64,000 bases of DNA, taken from positions 62,001 through 126,000 of the forward strand of contig JAZUBQ010000019.1 of the NCBI GenBank assembly GCA_045638525.1, in the 5' to 3' direction. The position numbers were made by a program, and so were the translations under genes. This DNA is from SIG452 sp045638525. GTDB lineage: Bacteria; Bacillota; Clostridia; UMGS1840. Positions 1 to 8,477 of this stretch are shown piece by piece (the stretch's first letter is position 1; every line of letters starts with the position of its first letter). Under the pieces are notes generated by a model. That model saw nothing but the letters and a program-made list of their open reading frames with translations. It had not been told where the DNA came from and searched no databases.

Positions 1-2447
1 CAACCTGCACAAGCACCGGAGAATTCCAGATACGGAACTTCAAACTGAGAACCTTTTACGGTGTCTTTGTTCATGGGGTTTTTCTTTTCAGGCAGAGCGA
101 TTGCGTAATCCCAGTTGGGAACTTCCACATCCACCTGACTTTCGATGGGTTCCATTACCAAAGCTTTCACTTTAGCAGGACAGTTCTTCGCACAAGCACC
201 GCAACCGGTACAATCCAGTGCAGTAACCTGTACTCTGAATTCATAGTTATCGTAAGGTTTCAAGCCTTTTTTGGTGACAAAACCTTCCGGAGCATTCGCT
301 TTTTCTTCTTCGGTTAACAAGAAAGGTCTGATTGCCGCATGCGGACAAACATAAGAACACTGATTACACTGAATACAGTTTTCCGGAATCCAACGGGGTA
401 CATCTACTGCAATACCACGTTTTTCATATTTTGAAGTACCCTGCGGGAAGGTACCGTCTTCTCTGCCTTTGAATGCAGAAACGGGCAATTTATCACCTTC
501 CTGATTGTTGATCACTTCTACAACTTCTTTTACAAATGCAGGTGCATCGTTTTCTTTGGATGCTTTCGCTTCGGAAACTGCATTTGCCCAATCTGCAGGA
601 ACGATGATTTCACGAACTTTGTCAACACCTGCATCCACAGCGGCGTTGTTCATGTTCACAATGTCATCACCTTTTTTACCGTAGGATTTTTTGATGGCTT
701 CTTTCATATAAGAAACAGCATCATCTAAATTCATAACATTGGCAAGTTTAAAGAATGCCGCCTGCATGATGGTGTTGATTCTGCCGCCAAGGCCAATTTC
801 TTTTGCTAAAGAAACTGCATCAATTACATAGAATTTAATCTTCTTCTGTGCCAGATGTTTCTTCACGTTGGCAGGTAAGTTTGCCATAATTTCTTCATCG
901 GTCCAATGGGTATTCAGTAAGAAAGTACCATTTTCTTTCACATCGGCTAACATATCATACTGACTGATATAGGAAGCTTTATGACAAGCCAAAAAGTCTG
1001 CTTTTTTAATCAGATAAGTGGAGCGGATGGGAGTATTACCAAACCGCAAGTGAGAAACGGTGATACCACCGGATTTTTTAGAGTCATAGGAGAAGTATGC
1101 CTGTGCATACATATCGGTATGGTCACCGATGATTTTGATGGAGTTTTTATTTGCACCAACGGTACCGTCTGCACCAAGACCCCAGAATTTGCAACTGATG
1201 GTTCCTTCGGGAGCCACATCTACAGGAGCGGCATCCGCTAAGGACAGATGGGTTACATCATCATTGATACCGATGGTGAAGTTGTTTTTCGGTTCTGCCT
1301 CGGATAAATTGTCTAACACAGCAATAATCTGTTCGGGATACGTGTCTTTAGAACCAAGACCATATCTTCCGCCAACAATCAGAGGTTTATTTGGTGCACT
1401 TGCATATGCTGCACAAACATCCAGATATAAAGGTTCACCCAAAGAACCGGGTTCTTTGGTTCTGTCTAATACCGCAATTTTCTTAACGGTTGCAGGAATG
1501 GCATCCAAGAAGTGTTTTACAGAGAACGGTCTGTACAAACGAACTTTCAGCATACCAACTTTTTCGCCTTTTTGGGTCAGATAGTCAATCACTTCTTCTG
1601 CCGCATCACAAACGGAACCCATTGCGATAATGATTCGTTCTGCATCTGCTGCACCGTAGTAATTGAACAAGTCATAATTTCTGCCGGTCAGTTTAGAAAT
1701 TTCTTTCATATAGTTACGGCAGATTTCGGGAACTGCATCGTAGTAACCGTTACAAGCTTCTCTTGCCTGGAAGAAAATATCAGGATTCTGAGCGGTACCA
1801 CGCAAAACGGGAGCATCCGGATTTAAGCTTCTTTCTTTGAATGCTTTCACGGCATCCAAATCGGTCAGTTTTTTCAAATCTTCATAATCTAACACTTCAA
1901 TTTTCTGAATTTCGTGAGAAGTTCTGAACCCGTCAAAGAAATGCAGGAACGGAACTCTGGATTTGATAGTGGTTAAATGTGCCACGGACCCCAAATCCAT
2001 AACTTCCTGTACGCTGTTTGCCGCCAACATTGCAAAACCGGTCTGACGACAAGCCATAACGTCGGAATGGTCACCAAAAATAGATAATGCGTGAGACGCC
2101 AATGCTCTTGCGGAAACGTGGAATACACAAGGCAAGAGTTCTCCGGCGATTTTATACATATTGGGAATCATCAGTAAAAGCCCCTGAGATGCGGTATAGG
2201 TGGTGGTTAAAGCACCTGCCTGCAACGAACCGTGAACAGTACCTGCCGCACCTGCTTCTGACTGAAGTTCTACAACTTTTACTTCATTGCCGAAAATGTT
2301 CTTCTGCCCTTTTGCAGACCACTGATCAACATTTTCTGCCATTGGGGAGGAGGGGGTAATCGGATAGATACCTGCCACTTCGGTGAACGCATAAGAAGCA
2401 TACGCAGCAGCCTGGTTACCATCCATTGTCATCATTTTTTTTGCCAT
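1..2447 (-). CDS. nifJ: Pyruvate:ferredoxin (flavodoxin) oxidoreductase, 3' end outside window
   Basis: Converts pyruvate and CoA to acetyl-CoA and CO2 while reducing ferredoxin, a central anaerobic step in the cytoplasm. I translated it by hand because no stop codon lies inside the window. The start (MAKKMMTMDGN) is at 2447, and about 815 of the usual roughly 1170 residues are present. In order there are the N-terminal pyrimidine-binding transketolase-like domain (YPITPSSPMAE near residue 30), the second transketolase-like domain, the gamma domain, and two 4Fe-4S ferredoxin motifs near residues 685-745 (CIQCNQCSYVCP and CTGCGACAKNCP). The C-terminal thiamine-diphosphate domain falls beyond position 1. 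It stands alone behind its own promoter. Family assignment is firm; intactness of the missing end cannot be judged. Confidence 0.96.
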   Translation of the reverse strand, partial: MAKKMMTMDGNQAAAYASYAFTEVAGIYPITPSSPMAENVDQWSAKGQKNIFGNEVKVVELQSEAGAAGTVHGSLQAGALTTTYTASQGLLLMIPNMYKIAGELLPCVFHVSARALASHALSIFGDHSDVMACRQTGFAMLAANSVQEVMDLGSVAHLTTIKSRVPFLHFFDGFRTSHEIQKIEVLDYEDLKKLTDLDAVKAFKERSLNPDAPVLRGTAQNPDIFFQAREACNGYYDAVPEICRNYMKEISKLTGRNYDLFNYYGAADAERIIIAMGSVCDAAEEVIDYLTQKGEKVGMLKVRLYRPFSVKHFLDAIPATVKKIAVLDRTKEPGSLGEPLYLDVCAAYASAPNKPLIVGGRYGLGSKDTYPEQIIAVLDNLSEAEPKNNFTIGINDDVTHLSLADAAPVDVAPEGTISCKFWGLGADGTVGANKNSIKIIGDHTDMYAQAYFSYDSKKSGGITVSHLRFGNTPIRSTYLIKKADFLACHKASYISQYDMLADVKENGTFLLNTHWTDEEIMANLPANVKKHLAQKKIKFYVIDAVSLAKEIGLGGRINTIMQAAFFKLANVMNLDDAVSYMKEAIKKSYGKKGDDIVNMNNAAVDAGVDKVREIIVPADWANAVSEAKASKENDAPAFVKEVVEVINNQEGDKLPVSAFKGREDGTFPQGTSKYEKRGIAVDVPRWIPENCIQCNQCSYVCPHAAIRPFLLTEEEKANAPEGFVTKKGLKPYDNYEFRVQVTALDCTGCGACAKNCPAKVKALVMEPIESQVDVEVPNWDYAIALPEKKNPMNKDTVKGSQFEVPYLEFSGACAG

Positions 2448-2448
2448 A

Positions 2449-2911
2449 ATGAAACGAATCTCCTTTTCTTGTATTTTGAAGCGGATTTTTTAGGAAGGAA
2501 ACTTGTCCCTTACCTTAAAATATCCAATATTCACAAAAATTATTAGTTTTTTTGTAAAAAACCGTCAAATTGCCTAATGAATATACTTCATCATACCATT
2601 TTTTTGTGAATTTGTCAATACAAAAAAGGAGATTCGTAAGAATTTCAGATGGATGATTTTGTCATCCATCTGAACAGACGCTGAGAAACGAAAATATAGT
2701 TTTTGAATTTGAATTCGTCGGCGTATGATGGCACGTTAGAGTTCAAATCCCAATAAAGCAAGAATGGTGCGGTTTTCCTCACGAAACCGCACCATTACCT
2801 GTATGTTTCACTTGTTATTCAAGGCAATCATAGTATTCACTTTGTTTTATTACCTGCGATAGACTGAGTTTTTCAACAGTCTGAAATTCGCAAGGATTTT
2901 ATAGCAGTATT
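2449..2911. other. Non-coding stretch between alsT and nifJ with two perfect hairpins
   Basis: No credible gene is seen. It holds the nifJ promoter and two perfect inverted repeats. One has a 13-bp stem at 2644-2656/2662-2674 with a 5-base loop. The other has a 13-bp stem at 2763-2775/2784-2796 with an 8-base loop. A weaker 6-bp hairpin (AGACTG...CAGTCT) lies near 2863-2884. None is followed by a clear T-run on the minus strand, so they are not convincing terminators for alsT and may be palindromic repeats. Confidence 0.6.
2590..2618 (-). promoter_or_regulatory. Sigma-A promoter of nifJ
   Basis: Read on the minus strand, a perfect -35 TTGACA (2618-2613) is followed after exactly 17 bases by TATGAT (2595-2590). 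It lies about 140 bases before the nifJ start codon. No other gene intervenes. Confidence 0.8.
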
Positions 2912-4426
2912 TTACAGTCTTTTTTCTTCTGCTTCCTGAACATCGGGATACGCAGAAAGCATAGGTTTGATATCTTTGTTTTTAAAGTGTCTGTCACAAT
3001 AGTTTTTGGTGATTTTTACTACCAAGCCGGACAATGCCAATACACCAATCAAGTTGGGAATCATCATCAAACCGTTGAAGGTATCGGAAATATCCCAAGC
3101 CAGAGAAGAAGTCAGTAATGCACCTAAGAAAATGGTTACCAAGTGAATCACTTTATACAGTTTGGTGGATTTGGTACCGAACAGATATTCCCAAGCTTTG
3201 GTACCATAGTGGTCCCAACCAAGAACGGTGGTGAAAGCAAACAGTAAAATTGCAATCGCAATGAAACGTTCACCCCATACACCGAATAACAAAGAGAATG
3301 CTTTTGCTACTAAGTTAGCATCGGTTGCGCCTTCGATTAAAACACCGGTTTCCAGGTTGATAACGCCGGAAGTCAGAACTACCAGAGCAGTCATGGTACA
3401 AACTACCATAGTGTCAGCAAATACTTCGAAAATACCCCATAAGCCCTGTTTTACAGGTTCCACAACGTTGGAGTTACAGTGAACCATAACAGAAGAACCT
3501 AAACCTGCTTCGTTGGAGAACACACCACGTTTGCAACCATAAGTAACAATTTCTTTCACTGCGATACCGGCAACACCACCCCAAACAGCAGGACCGGTGA
3601 ATGCATAACGGAAAATTGCGCCAAATGCAGCACCAATGTTACGGAAGTTTGCACCAACGATAATTAAGCTTCCTGCCATAAATAAAATTACCATGAAAGG
3701 AACAACAGTTTCTGCAAAGTTTGCGATACGTTTTAAGCCGCCAAGAATAATCAATGCCGCAATCACAACCAGAATGATACCGATAATCAGGTGATACATA
3801 GAAACCTGACCGAAGGGAATGTTAGCCAATGCAGGAACCTGGAACGCATCTACAATGTTCACAACGATTTTGTTAATCTGTCCCATTGCACCAATCCCGA
3901 AGGATGCTAAGATTGCAAAGATAGAGAATAAAACCGCCAGAACTTTACCAATGGTTTTACAGCCTTTGAAGCTGCCAAGACCTTCCTGCAGGAAGTACAT
4001 ACTGCCGCCGGACCATTCACCGTCAGCATTTTTCTTTCTGAAGAAAATCCCTAACACGTTTTCGGAATAGTTTGTCATCATACCTAAAAATGCAGCAATC
4101 CACATCCAGAATACTGCACCGGGACCACCGGCTACGATCGCTGCCGCTACCCCTGCAATGTTACCAACCCCGATGGTTGCTGCCAATGCGGTACAAAGAG
4201 CCTGGAACTGAGAAATGGATTTTCCTTTTACGTGACCGGAAACATCTTTTTTCAGTAAGCTTCCTAAGGTCTGAGAGAACCAGTGACCGATTTTAGTAAT
4301 CTGAAATACACCGGTAATCACAGTCATTACAAGACCGGTCAGAAGCAAAAGGTACAAACCTTTTCCCCAGACAAAGCTATTAACATTGTCGTTAAAGTTT
4401 GTCAACCAAGTTAAAAAATTGTTCAT
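2912..4426 (-). CDS. alsT: Sodium:alanine/glycine symporter (AGCS family)
   Basis: A membrane permease that imports alanine and/or glycine with sodium. The start MNNFLTWL at 4426 was chosen because AAGGAGCG sits just upstream; the open frame extends further 5', but that part is the riboswitch leader. The protein has 504 residues, the family's usual length, with many hydrophobic segments and AGCS signatures such as GVGNIAGVAAAI and the conserved SNEAGLGSS stretch. It is monocistronic. A tandem glycine riboswitch followed by a terminator-like hairpin lies between promoter and gene, so expression follows glycine level. This makes glycine the likeliest physiological substrate, although the family also takes alanine. 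Confidence 0.95.
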   Translation of the reverse strand: MNNFLTWLTNFNDNVNSFVWGKGLYLLLLTGLVMTVITGVFQITKIGHWFSQTLGSLLKKDVSGHVKGKSISQFQALCTALAATIGVGNIAGVAAAIVAGGPGAVFWMWIAAFLGMMTNYSENVLGIFFRKKNADGEWSGGSMYFLQEGLGSFKGCKTIGKVLAVLFSIFAILASFGIGAMGQINKIVVNIVDAFQVPALANIPFGQVSMYHLIIGIILVVIAALIILGGLKRIANFAETVVPFMVILFMAGSLIIVGANFRNIGAAFGAIFRYAFTGPAVWGGVAGIAVKEIVTYGCKRGVFSNEAGLGSSVMVHCNSNVVEPVKQGLWGIFEVFADTMVVCTMTALVVLTSGVINLETGVLIEGATDANLVAKAFSLLFGVWGERFIAIAILLFAFTTVLGWDHYGTKAWEYLFGTKSTKLYKVIHLVTIFLGALLTSSLAWDISDTFNGLMMIPNLIGVLALSGLVVKITKNYCDRHFKNKDIKPMLSAYPDVQEAEEKRL

Positions 4427-4489
4427 AAAGAACGCTCCTTCCGCTAAGTAAAACTGGAGGGTAAAAAACAAATTGCCTTGTTTTTGCCA

Positions 4490-4526
4490 ATAAAAAAGCA
4501 GAGTTTTTTCCAATACAAAAAAACTC
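4490..4526 (-). terminator. Terminator / expression platform of the glycine riboswitch
   Basis: On the minus strand GAGTTTTTT pairs with AAAAAACTC (4526-4501) and is followed by TGCTTTTTT. It lies between the second glycine aptamer and the alsT ribosome site, where an expression platform is expected. The exact mutually exclusive pairing with the aptamer was not modelled. Confidence 0.6.
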
Positions 4527-4552
4527 CGCCTCAAAAAAAGCAGTTGAAAGCT

Positions 4553-4736
4553 TTTCTCCGTCCTTTTGCCTGAGAGATTAACCGTAACATCGGTTTTGCA
4601 CCTTCGGCATCCTTTGGTTTCCGTAGAAACCGGACTTCTCCGGAGCGCTATCCGTTTGCAGTCTTTACTTTAAAAGCACCTGAGAGAGTTACTCCTTCGG
4701 CAAGGCACACGCCTTTCTCCTGCATCCTTCACTTAG
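4553..4736 (-). promoter_or_regulatory. Tandem glycine riboswitch
   Basis: The minus-strand leader of alsT carries two consecutive glycine aptamers. Each has the conserved CCGAAG-type internal loop (ACTCCTTCGGC at about 4691-4701 and CACCTTCGGCA at about 4601-4611 on the plus strand). Each then has the CTCTCAGG element; the second ends in CTCTCAGGCAAAAGGACGGAG, the classical 3' half of this RNA. The two-aptamer layout joined by a short linker is the standard cooperative form. Binding of glycine is established for the class; the direction of regulation here is inferred. Confidence 0.93.
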
Positions 4737-4764
4737 CACACATATTAATTTTTATTACCGAAAC

Positions 4765-4793
4765 AGTATATACCTTTTTTCGCTGATTGTCAA
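4765..4793 (-). promoter_or_regulatory. Sigma-A promoter of the alsT riboswitch transcript
   Basis: TTGACA (4793-4788), 17-base spacer, TATACT (4770-4765) on the minus strand. Transcription would start at about 4758, immediately before the first glycine aptamer, which agrees with the riboswitch call. Confidence 0.85.
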
Positions 4794-4870
4794 CAGTTTT
4801 TGATAAATTTGTTAAAAAACTGTCAATTCCAATGAGAAAACTTGCATTTGCTTTCAAATATACTGAAAAT

Positions 4871-5821
4871 TTATACTACCCGACAGCGATTTTCACCGTT
4901 TATAAAACTTTTGATGTTGGCCTCAATTTCGTCAACACATCTTTGACGGGCATCACAAGCACCCCACGCCATATGCGGAGTAAACAACACATCATCACGA
5001 TGCAACAGTTTCTGATAAGGGCTGTCTGCCTGCATCGGCTCGGTAGAATACACATCCACTCCAAGTCCACCGATTTTTCCGTTTAATACAGCATTGGTTA
5101 CCGATTCTTCATCAAACACAGCACCACGGGCAACGTTCACCAAAACTACCCCATCCTTCATTTGGGACAGACGGTTTTCGTTAATCAGATGGAAGGTTCC
5201 ATCGTTTAACGGGGTATGAACCGTGATGATATCGCTTTCTTGGCATAAAGTATCAATATCCACACATTCAAATTCTGAAACCGGATTCCGTTTGTATGCC
5301 AAAACCCGGCATCCCATTGTTTTTGCGATGGATGCCACTTTAGCACCAATGTTACCAAGACCGACAACCCCCCAGGTCAAAGCAGACATTTCCCGGAACA
5401 CAGGCTCCACACGGTTAAAAATACCGCTTTTGGTATAATCGCCGGACTTCACGAATTTATCGTAAGTAAGCAACTTGGTTGCCAACGAAAACGCCATTGA
5501 AACCGTCAACTGCACCACGCTGTCGGTAGAATAGCCCACCACATTACAAACAGCGATTCCGTGTTCACGGCAATAGTCAATATCCACATTGTCAAAACCG
5601 GTTGCAGTGATGCAAACAAGTTTTAAGTTTTTTGCATGAGGAAGATTGTCTTTTGTTAATTTTACCTTATTTAAAATCAGAACTTCCGCGTCCTGAATTC
5701 GTTCTATCGCCTGCTCCTGGGTTGTGAGGTCATAAACCGTCACATCTCCAAGCTTATGAAGTCCCGATAAATCCAAGCCATTCCCCAGTGTTTTGACATC
5801 TAATACAGAAATTTTCATCAT
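4871..5821 (-). CDS. NAD-dependent D-2-hydroxyacid dehydrogenase
   Basis: A cytoplasmic oxidoreductase that interconverts D-2-hydroxyacids and 2-oxoacids using NAD(H). At 316 residues it is typical of the family. It has the Rossmann nucleotide-binding motif GLGNIG at residues 154-159. The catalytic Arg is in VNVARGAVFD (R232), followed by a Glu in the DVYSTEP stretch and the catalytic His in FTPHMAWG. Sequence resembles glycerate/hydroxypyruvate reductase-like members, but substrate cannot be fixed. Two adjacent ATG codons (5821 and 5818) follow AGAGAGGAT; the second has the better spacing. It is the last gene of an operon, 12 bases after the ferritin-VIT1 gene. No other serine or glyoxylate pathway gene is nearby. 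Confidence 0.92.
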   Translation of the reverse strand: MMKISVLDVKTLGNGLDLSGLHKLGDVTVYDLTTQEQAIERIQDAEVLILNKVKLTKDNLPHAKNLKLVCITATGFDNVDIDYCREHGIAVCNVVGYSTDSVVQLTVSMAFSLATKLLTYDKFVKSGDYTKSGIFNRVEPVFREMSALTWGVVGLGNIGAKVASIAKTMGCRVLAYKRNPVSEFECVDIDTLCQESDIITVHTPLNDGTFHLINENRLSQMKDGVVLVNVARGAVFDEESVTNAVLNGKIGGLGVDVYSTEPMQADSPYQKLLHRDDVLFTPHMAWGACDARQRCVDEIEANIKSFINGENRCRVV

Positions 5822-5833
5822 ACTATCCTCTCT

Positions 5834-6715
5834 TTATAAATCCACGCCTAAAAAATGCTTCGCCAACAATCCAACACCAAAGGAAACCACAGCAACACCA
5901 ATACTGATGAGCGTCATTTCCCAGAATCTGGGTTTGAATTTTTCATCTTTTGCCACACTGATATAATAGGAAAAACCTGCAATAATCAGAACCACCATCC
6001 CCAGCATACAACCAAGAGCCGTTAAATATTGACTGTTATCACAAAGAAGATAGGGCAACACCAAAAGTGCAACCGTAATTAAATATGCAATTCCTGTATA
6101 AGTACAGGATTTTAACGCATCGTTTCTGCCCTCACTTCTGGCAGAGAGAAACTCACTGGATGCCATGGAAAATGTTGCGGAAATCCCCATAATCAGACCG
6201 GACAACGCAACCAGACGGGTGTTTTGCATTGCAAAGGTAAACCCTGCCAAAGAGCCGGTCAATTCCACCAAAGCATCATTCATCCCCAACACCATACTGC
6301 CAACATATTGCAAACTTTCTTCATCCAATATGGCAAGAAGTGCCTGTTCGTGTTCTTCTTCCTGTTGGCGAATCATCACACTTTCTGCCACCTCTTTTGC
6401 CAGAAGCTCATATTCTTTTTGCGCGCCTGCTTCCCCTTTTTCCATCAGTTTCACAGCAAAAGTAAACCCAAACAAACGAGCCATCAGTTGATAACGGAAA
6501 AATTTTCCTGTTTGAGGCTTCATTTCAATACCGGTATAGCTTTTCCAGATTTCATAATGGGCTTTTTCTTCTCTTGCAAGGCGAAGAAGAGTTTCTTTAT
6601 TTTCCTCTCCTTTGGCAAACTTTGCAATTTTTTCATAAATAACACTTTCATTCAGCTCATTTTGTTGCATTTTTTTCACGATAGAAAGTGCTTTGTCTGA
6701 CAATGTTTTTTTCAT
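5834..6715 (-). CDS. Ferritin-like / VIT1-CCC1 fusion, probable iron (Fe/Mn) transporter
   Basis: A two-part protein of 293 residues. Residues 1 to about 135 form a helical ferritin/rubrerythrin-like domain with metal-ligand patterns (ESVIYEKIA, EEKAHYEIW, EEEHEQALL). Residues from about 140 onward form the VIT1/CCC1 (DUF125) membrane transporter with about five hydrophobic segments (GMNDALVELTGSLAGF begins it). Such fusions resemble membrane-bound ferritin MbfA and are thought to oxidise or sense and then export iron or manganese. RBS GAGGAAACTGAT precedes the ATG. It is co-directional with the histidine phosphatase upstream and the dehydrogenase 12 bases downstream. Metal specificity is inferred from the families. 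Confidence 0.9.
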   Translation of the reverse strand: MKKTLSDKALSIVKKMQQNELNESVIYEKIAKFAKGEENKETLLRLAREEKAHYEIWKSYTGIEMKPQTGKFFRYQLMARLFGFTFAVKLMEKGEAGAQKEYELLAKEVAESVMIRQQEEEHEQALLAILDEESLQYVGSMVLGMNDALVELTGSLAGFTFAMQNTRLVALSGLIMGISATFSMASSEFLSARSEGRNDALKSCTYTGIAYLITVALLVLPYLLCDNSQYLTALGCMLGMVVLIIAGFSYYISVAKDEKFKPRFWEMTLISIGVAVVSFGVGLLAKHFLGVDL

Positions 6716-6769
6716 ATCAGTTTCCTCATTTTGTCAATATTTTAGACAGTATTTTTTATTATAAAAAAT

Positions 6770-7471
6770 TTATTTTTGAAAATTAGGATACAATCCGGAT
6801 TCGGACATTGGCTCTCCACCAAAATACAAATGAGAAATATCTCCCACTCCCGTTGCACGAAAATGAGAACCACCTTCCCCATCTGTTTCGGTTACCAAGG
6901 TTGTCACAGAGGTAGGTGACAAAAAGAAGCTGTTTTGCGCAACCACAGGCGGAATCCCCAAAAGATACCCCATCACAAGACTTCCCAAGCCAAAGTGACA
7001 GAACAAGGCAATGGATTTATCTTCTCCACCACGGTATACCATTCCGTCACGGTTCCAACCGTAGCGGGATAAAAGCTCGTCAATCCCCTCTGTCACCTCA
7101 GGATATGCGTTCGGTGCGGTACTGTCTGCCATCCAGGAAACCTCTTTCCATTGGTCTAAGGTATAAAACTTCATTTCATTACACCACAATGACGGCGGAA
7201 TGTCCCAGGCAACCCGTGTGGTTCCGGGAACCGCACCGGTTCGTCTGCCTTCAAATTCCCGAAGCCAGGGTAAAATTTCAAAGGTTTTCCCCGTTTTCTC
7301 AATGGTGGGTTTTAAGGTATCCTTTGCTCTACCCAAGGGAGAACAATAATAATCGTCAATGGGAATCTGTTTCATTCGTTCCGATAATAATTCTGCCTCA
7401 CGCCAACCTTTTTCGGTTAAGGAATCAATGGAATAATCGGGATCCCCGTGACGAATAATATAAATTTTCAC
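6770..7471 (-). CDS. Histidine phosphatase (phosphoglycerate mutase-like) superfamily protein
   Basis: A soluble phosphatase or mutase-type enzyme. The phosphoacceptor motif IIRHGDPDY is at the extreme N terminus. A second active-site His lies in ALFCHFGLGS. I start it at the GTG at 7471 (VKIYIIRHG), which is 8 bases after AAAGGAG; another GTG at 7480 overlaps that ribosome site and is unlikely. This gives 233 residues, normal for the family. It heads an apparent operon with the ferritin-VIT1 transporter and the D-2-hydroxyacid dehydrogenase. The substrate is unknown. Confidence 0.9.
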   Translation of the reverse strand: MKIYIIRHGDPDYSIDSLTEKGWREAELLSERMKQIPIDDYYCSPLGRAKDTLKPTIEKTGKTFEILPWLREFEGRRTGAVPGTTRVAWDIPPSLWCNEMKFYTLDQWKEVSWMADSTAPNAYPEVTEGIDELLSRYGWNRDGMVYRGGEDKSIALFCHFGLGSLVMGYLLGIPPVVAQNSFFLSPTSVTTLVTETDGEGGSHFRATGVGDISHLYFGGEPMSESGLYPNFQK

Positions 7472-7692
7472 AAAATACACTCCTTTAATTTATTGTAAAA
7501 AACATCGTTTCTTTTAGATATAAAAAACATCATAAGTGACCGATGAAATCCTGTAGGGTGCAGCGTTTACGATGCACCGTTGTATCAATGACAAAACCTG
7601 TCATTTCCTACAAATACCTATGCGGTCAAATATTAAAAATCTTACTGTTATCCAAGGCTTGACAATCCGACGAGGCTTTTCTTTCGAGAATA

Positions 7693-7731
7693 TTCGACAT
7701 ATCCATATTGCGGCACATAAGGTTTAGATGC
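7693..7731. repeat. Dispersed intergenic motifs A and B
   Basis: Motif A is TTCGACATATCCATATTG (7693-7710), identical at 22915-22932. Motif B is CACATAAGGTTTAGATGC (7714-7731), with one mismatch at 22757-22774 and a related copy at 13337-13354. Here A precedes B directly; at 22.8 kb B precedes A with a MITE-like element between them. The order and the shared GAGGCTTTTC-like flank suggest a common repeat family. Confidence 0.75.
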
Positions 7732-7742
7732 AAACCTTTTTG

Positions 7743-7934
7743 TCGATATGCAAACTTCGTTTGCTCGATATTTTTGTTATCACAAAATCGATATGTTTTT
7801 CACTTTGCTCAAAACTCGATATGATATGAATTCTCGTTGCCGCAAGGCAACATATCGAGCCGTCAGGCATATCGAGTGCAAGACACATATCGAGAATTCG
7901 TCAGAATTCATATCGATGCGTTGCTATGCAACGC
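7743..7934. repeat. Structured hairpin array 1 (TCGATAT core, 4 forward + 4 inverted)
   Basis: Four forward copies of TCGATAT start at 7743, 7765, 7788 and 7816. Four inverted copies (ATATCGA) start at 7852, 7869, 7887 and 7910. Nearly every gap is filled by its own small hairpin: CAAAC/GTTTG, TTTTGT/ACAAAA, GTTTT/AAAAC, GTTGCC/GGCAAC (centre), GCC/GGC, GTG/CAC, GAATTC/GAATTC, and finally GCGTTGC/GCAACGC. The whole can fold as a branched tree in which forward cores pair with inverted cores. Core copies are too short and oppositely oriented for a CRISPR array. Confidence 0.85.
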
Positions 7935-7966
7935 AATAATTCGTGTCAAGTCAGGCTTAAAACATA

Positions 7967-8395
7967 CTATTTCCAGTTGATAAAGACCAAGCCTACAAGG
8001 CAAATCAAAACACCGAGGATTTTATTCCAGCTTAAGGCTTCGTGATACAATAACAATCCCACAAAAATCAAGGCAACTGCCAAAAATGCACTTTGCACCA
8101 CCGAAGCGGTACTCACCTGCCAACCTGCTTTATAGGCGTGGATAAAGCCAACCTCAAGTCCCACAATCGCCAAACCGAGCACATAAGGCGCCCAATTCAT
8201 TTTGGTAATTTCTTTTACGAAATTCCCTTGACTATCCATCAAAAAGAACATAAGAGCAGAACATACGGCTCCAACCAAATACGTCACGGTTACCGAAGCG
8301 AAAGGATTCACATTGTGGGGAACGCTTTTTGCACAAATCTGATATACCACATTTGAAAATACAACCAAAGAAATCGGCCAGATATAATGAAACAT
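7967..8395 (-). CDS. Small EamA/DMT-type four-helix membrane transporter
   Basis: A 142-residue protein with four predicted membrane helices, the size of a half-length drug/metabolite transporter that must act as a dimer. It ends in the typical ALSWNKILGVLICLVGLVFINWK-like last helix of EamA proteins (here split for brevity). The ribosome site AAGGGGGA precedes the ATG at 8395. It lies 82 bases downstream of the first alpha-galactosidase in the same direction and could be co-transcribed with it. Substrate unknown; small multidrug-resistance (SMR)-like export is an alternative reading. Confidence 0.85.
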   Translation of the reverse strand: MFHYIWPISLVVFSNVVYQICAKSVPHNVNPFASVTVTYLVGAVCSALMFFLMDSQGNFVKEITKMNWAPYVLGLAIVGLEVGFIHAYKAGWQVSTASVVQSAFLAVALIFVGLLLYHEALSWNKILGVLICLVGLVFINWK

Positions 8396-8477
8396 TTGAG
8401 CGTCCCCCTTCCCAATACTAAATTATGAAATGATAGAAACTATTCAGAGAATTAAAAGTATGAAAAAAATGAAAAAA

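Larger units (their letters stand above)
7481..7966. other. 486-base non-coding stretch rich in inverted repeats
   Basis: No gene is supported. From left to right it contains an imperfect hairpin (GGTGCAGCG...CGATGCACC, near 7556-7580), an ATGACA/TGTCAT hairpin near 7599-7615, an 18-base dispersed motif at 7693-7710, a second dispersed motif at 7714-7731, and then the structured array at 7743-7934, described separately. Confidence 0.7.

Noticed and set aside
2731..2745. tRNA-like T-arm sequence GTTAGAGTTCAAATCCC
   Set aside because: No acceptor, D or anticodon stems can be formed around it, so it is not a tRNA.
7743..7934. Possible CRISPR array
   Set aside because: Cores are only 7 bases, spacing is irregular, spacers are hairpins, and the second half is inverted. 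No cas genes are in the window.
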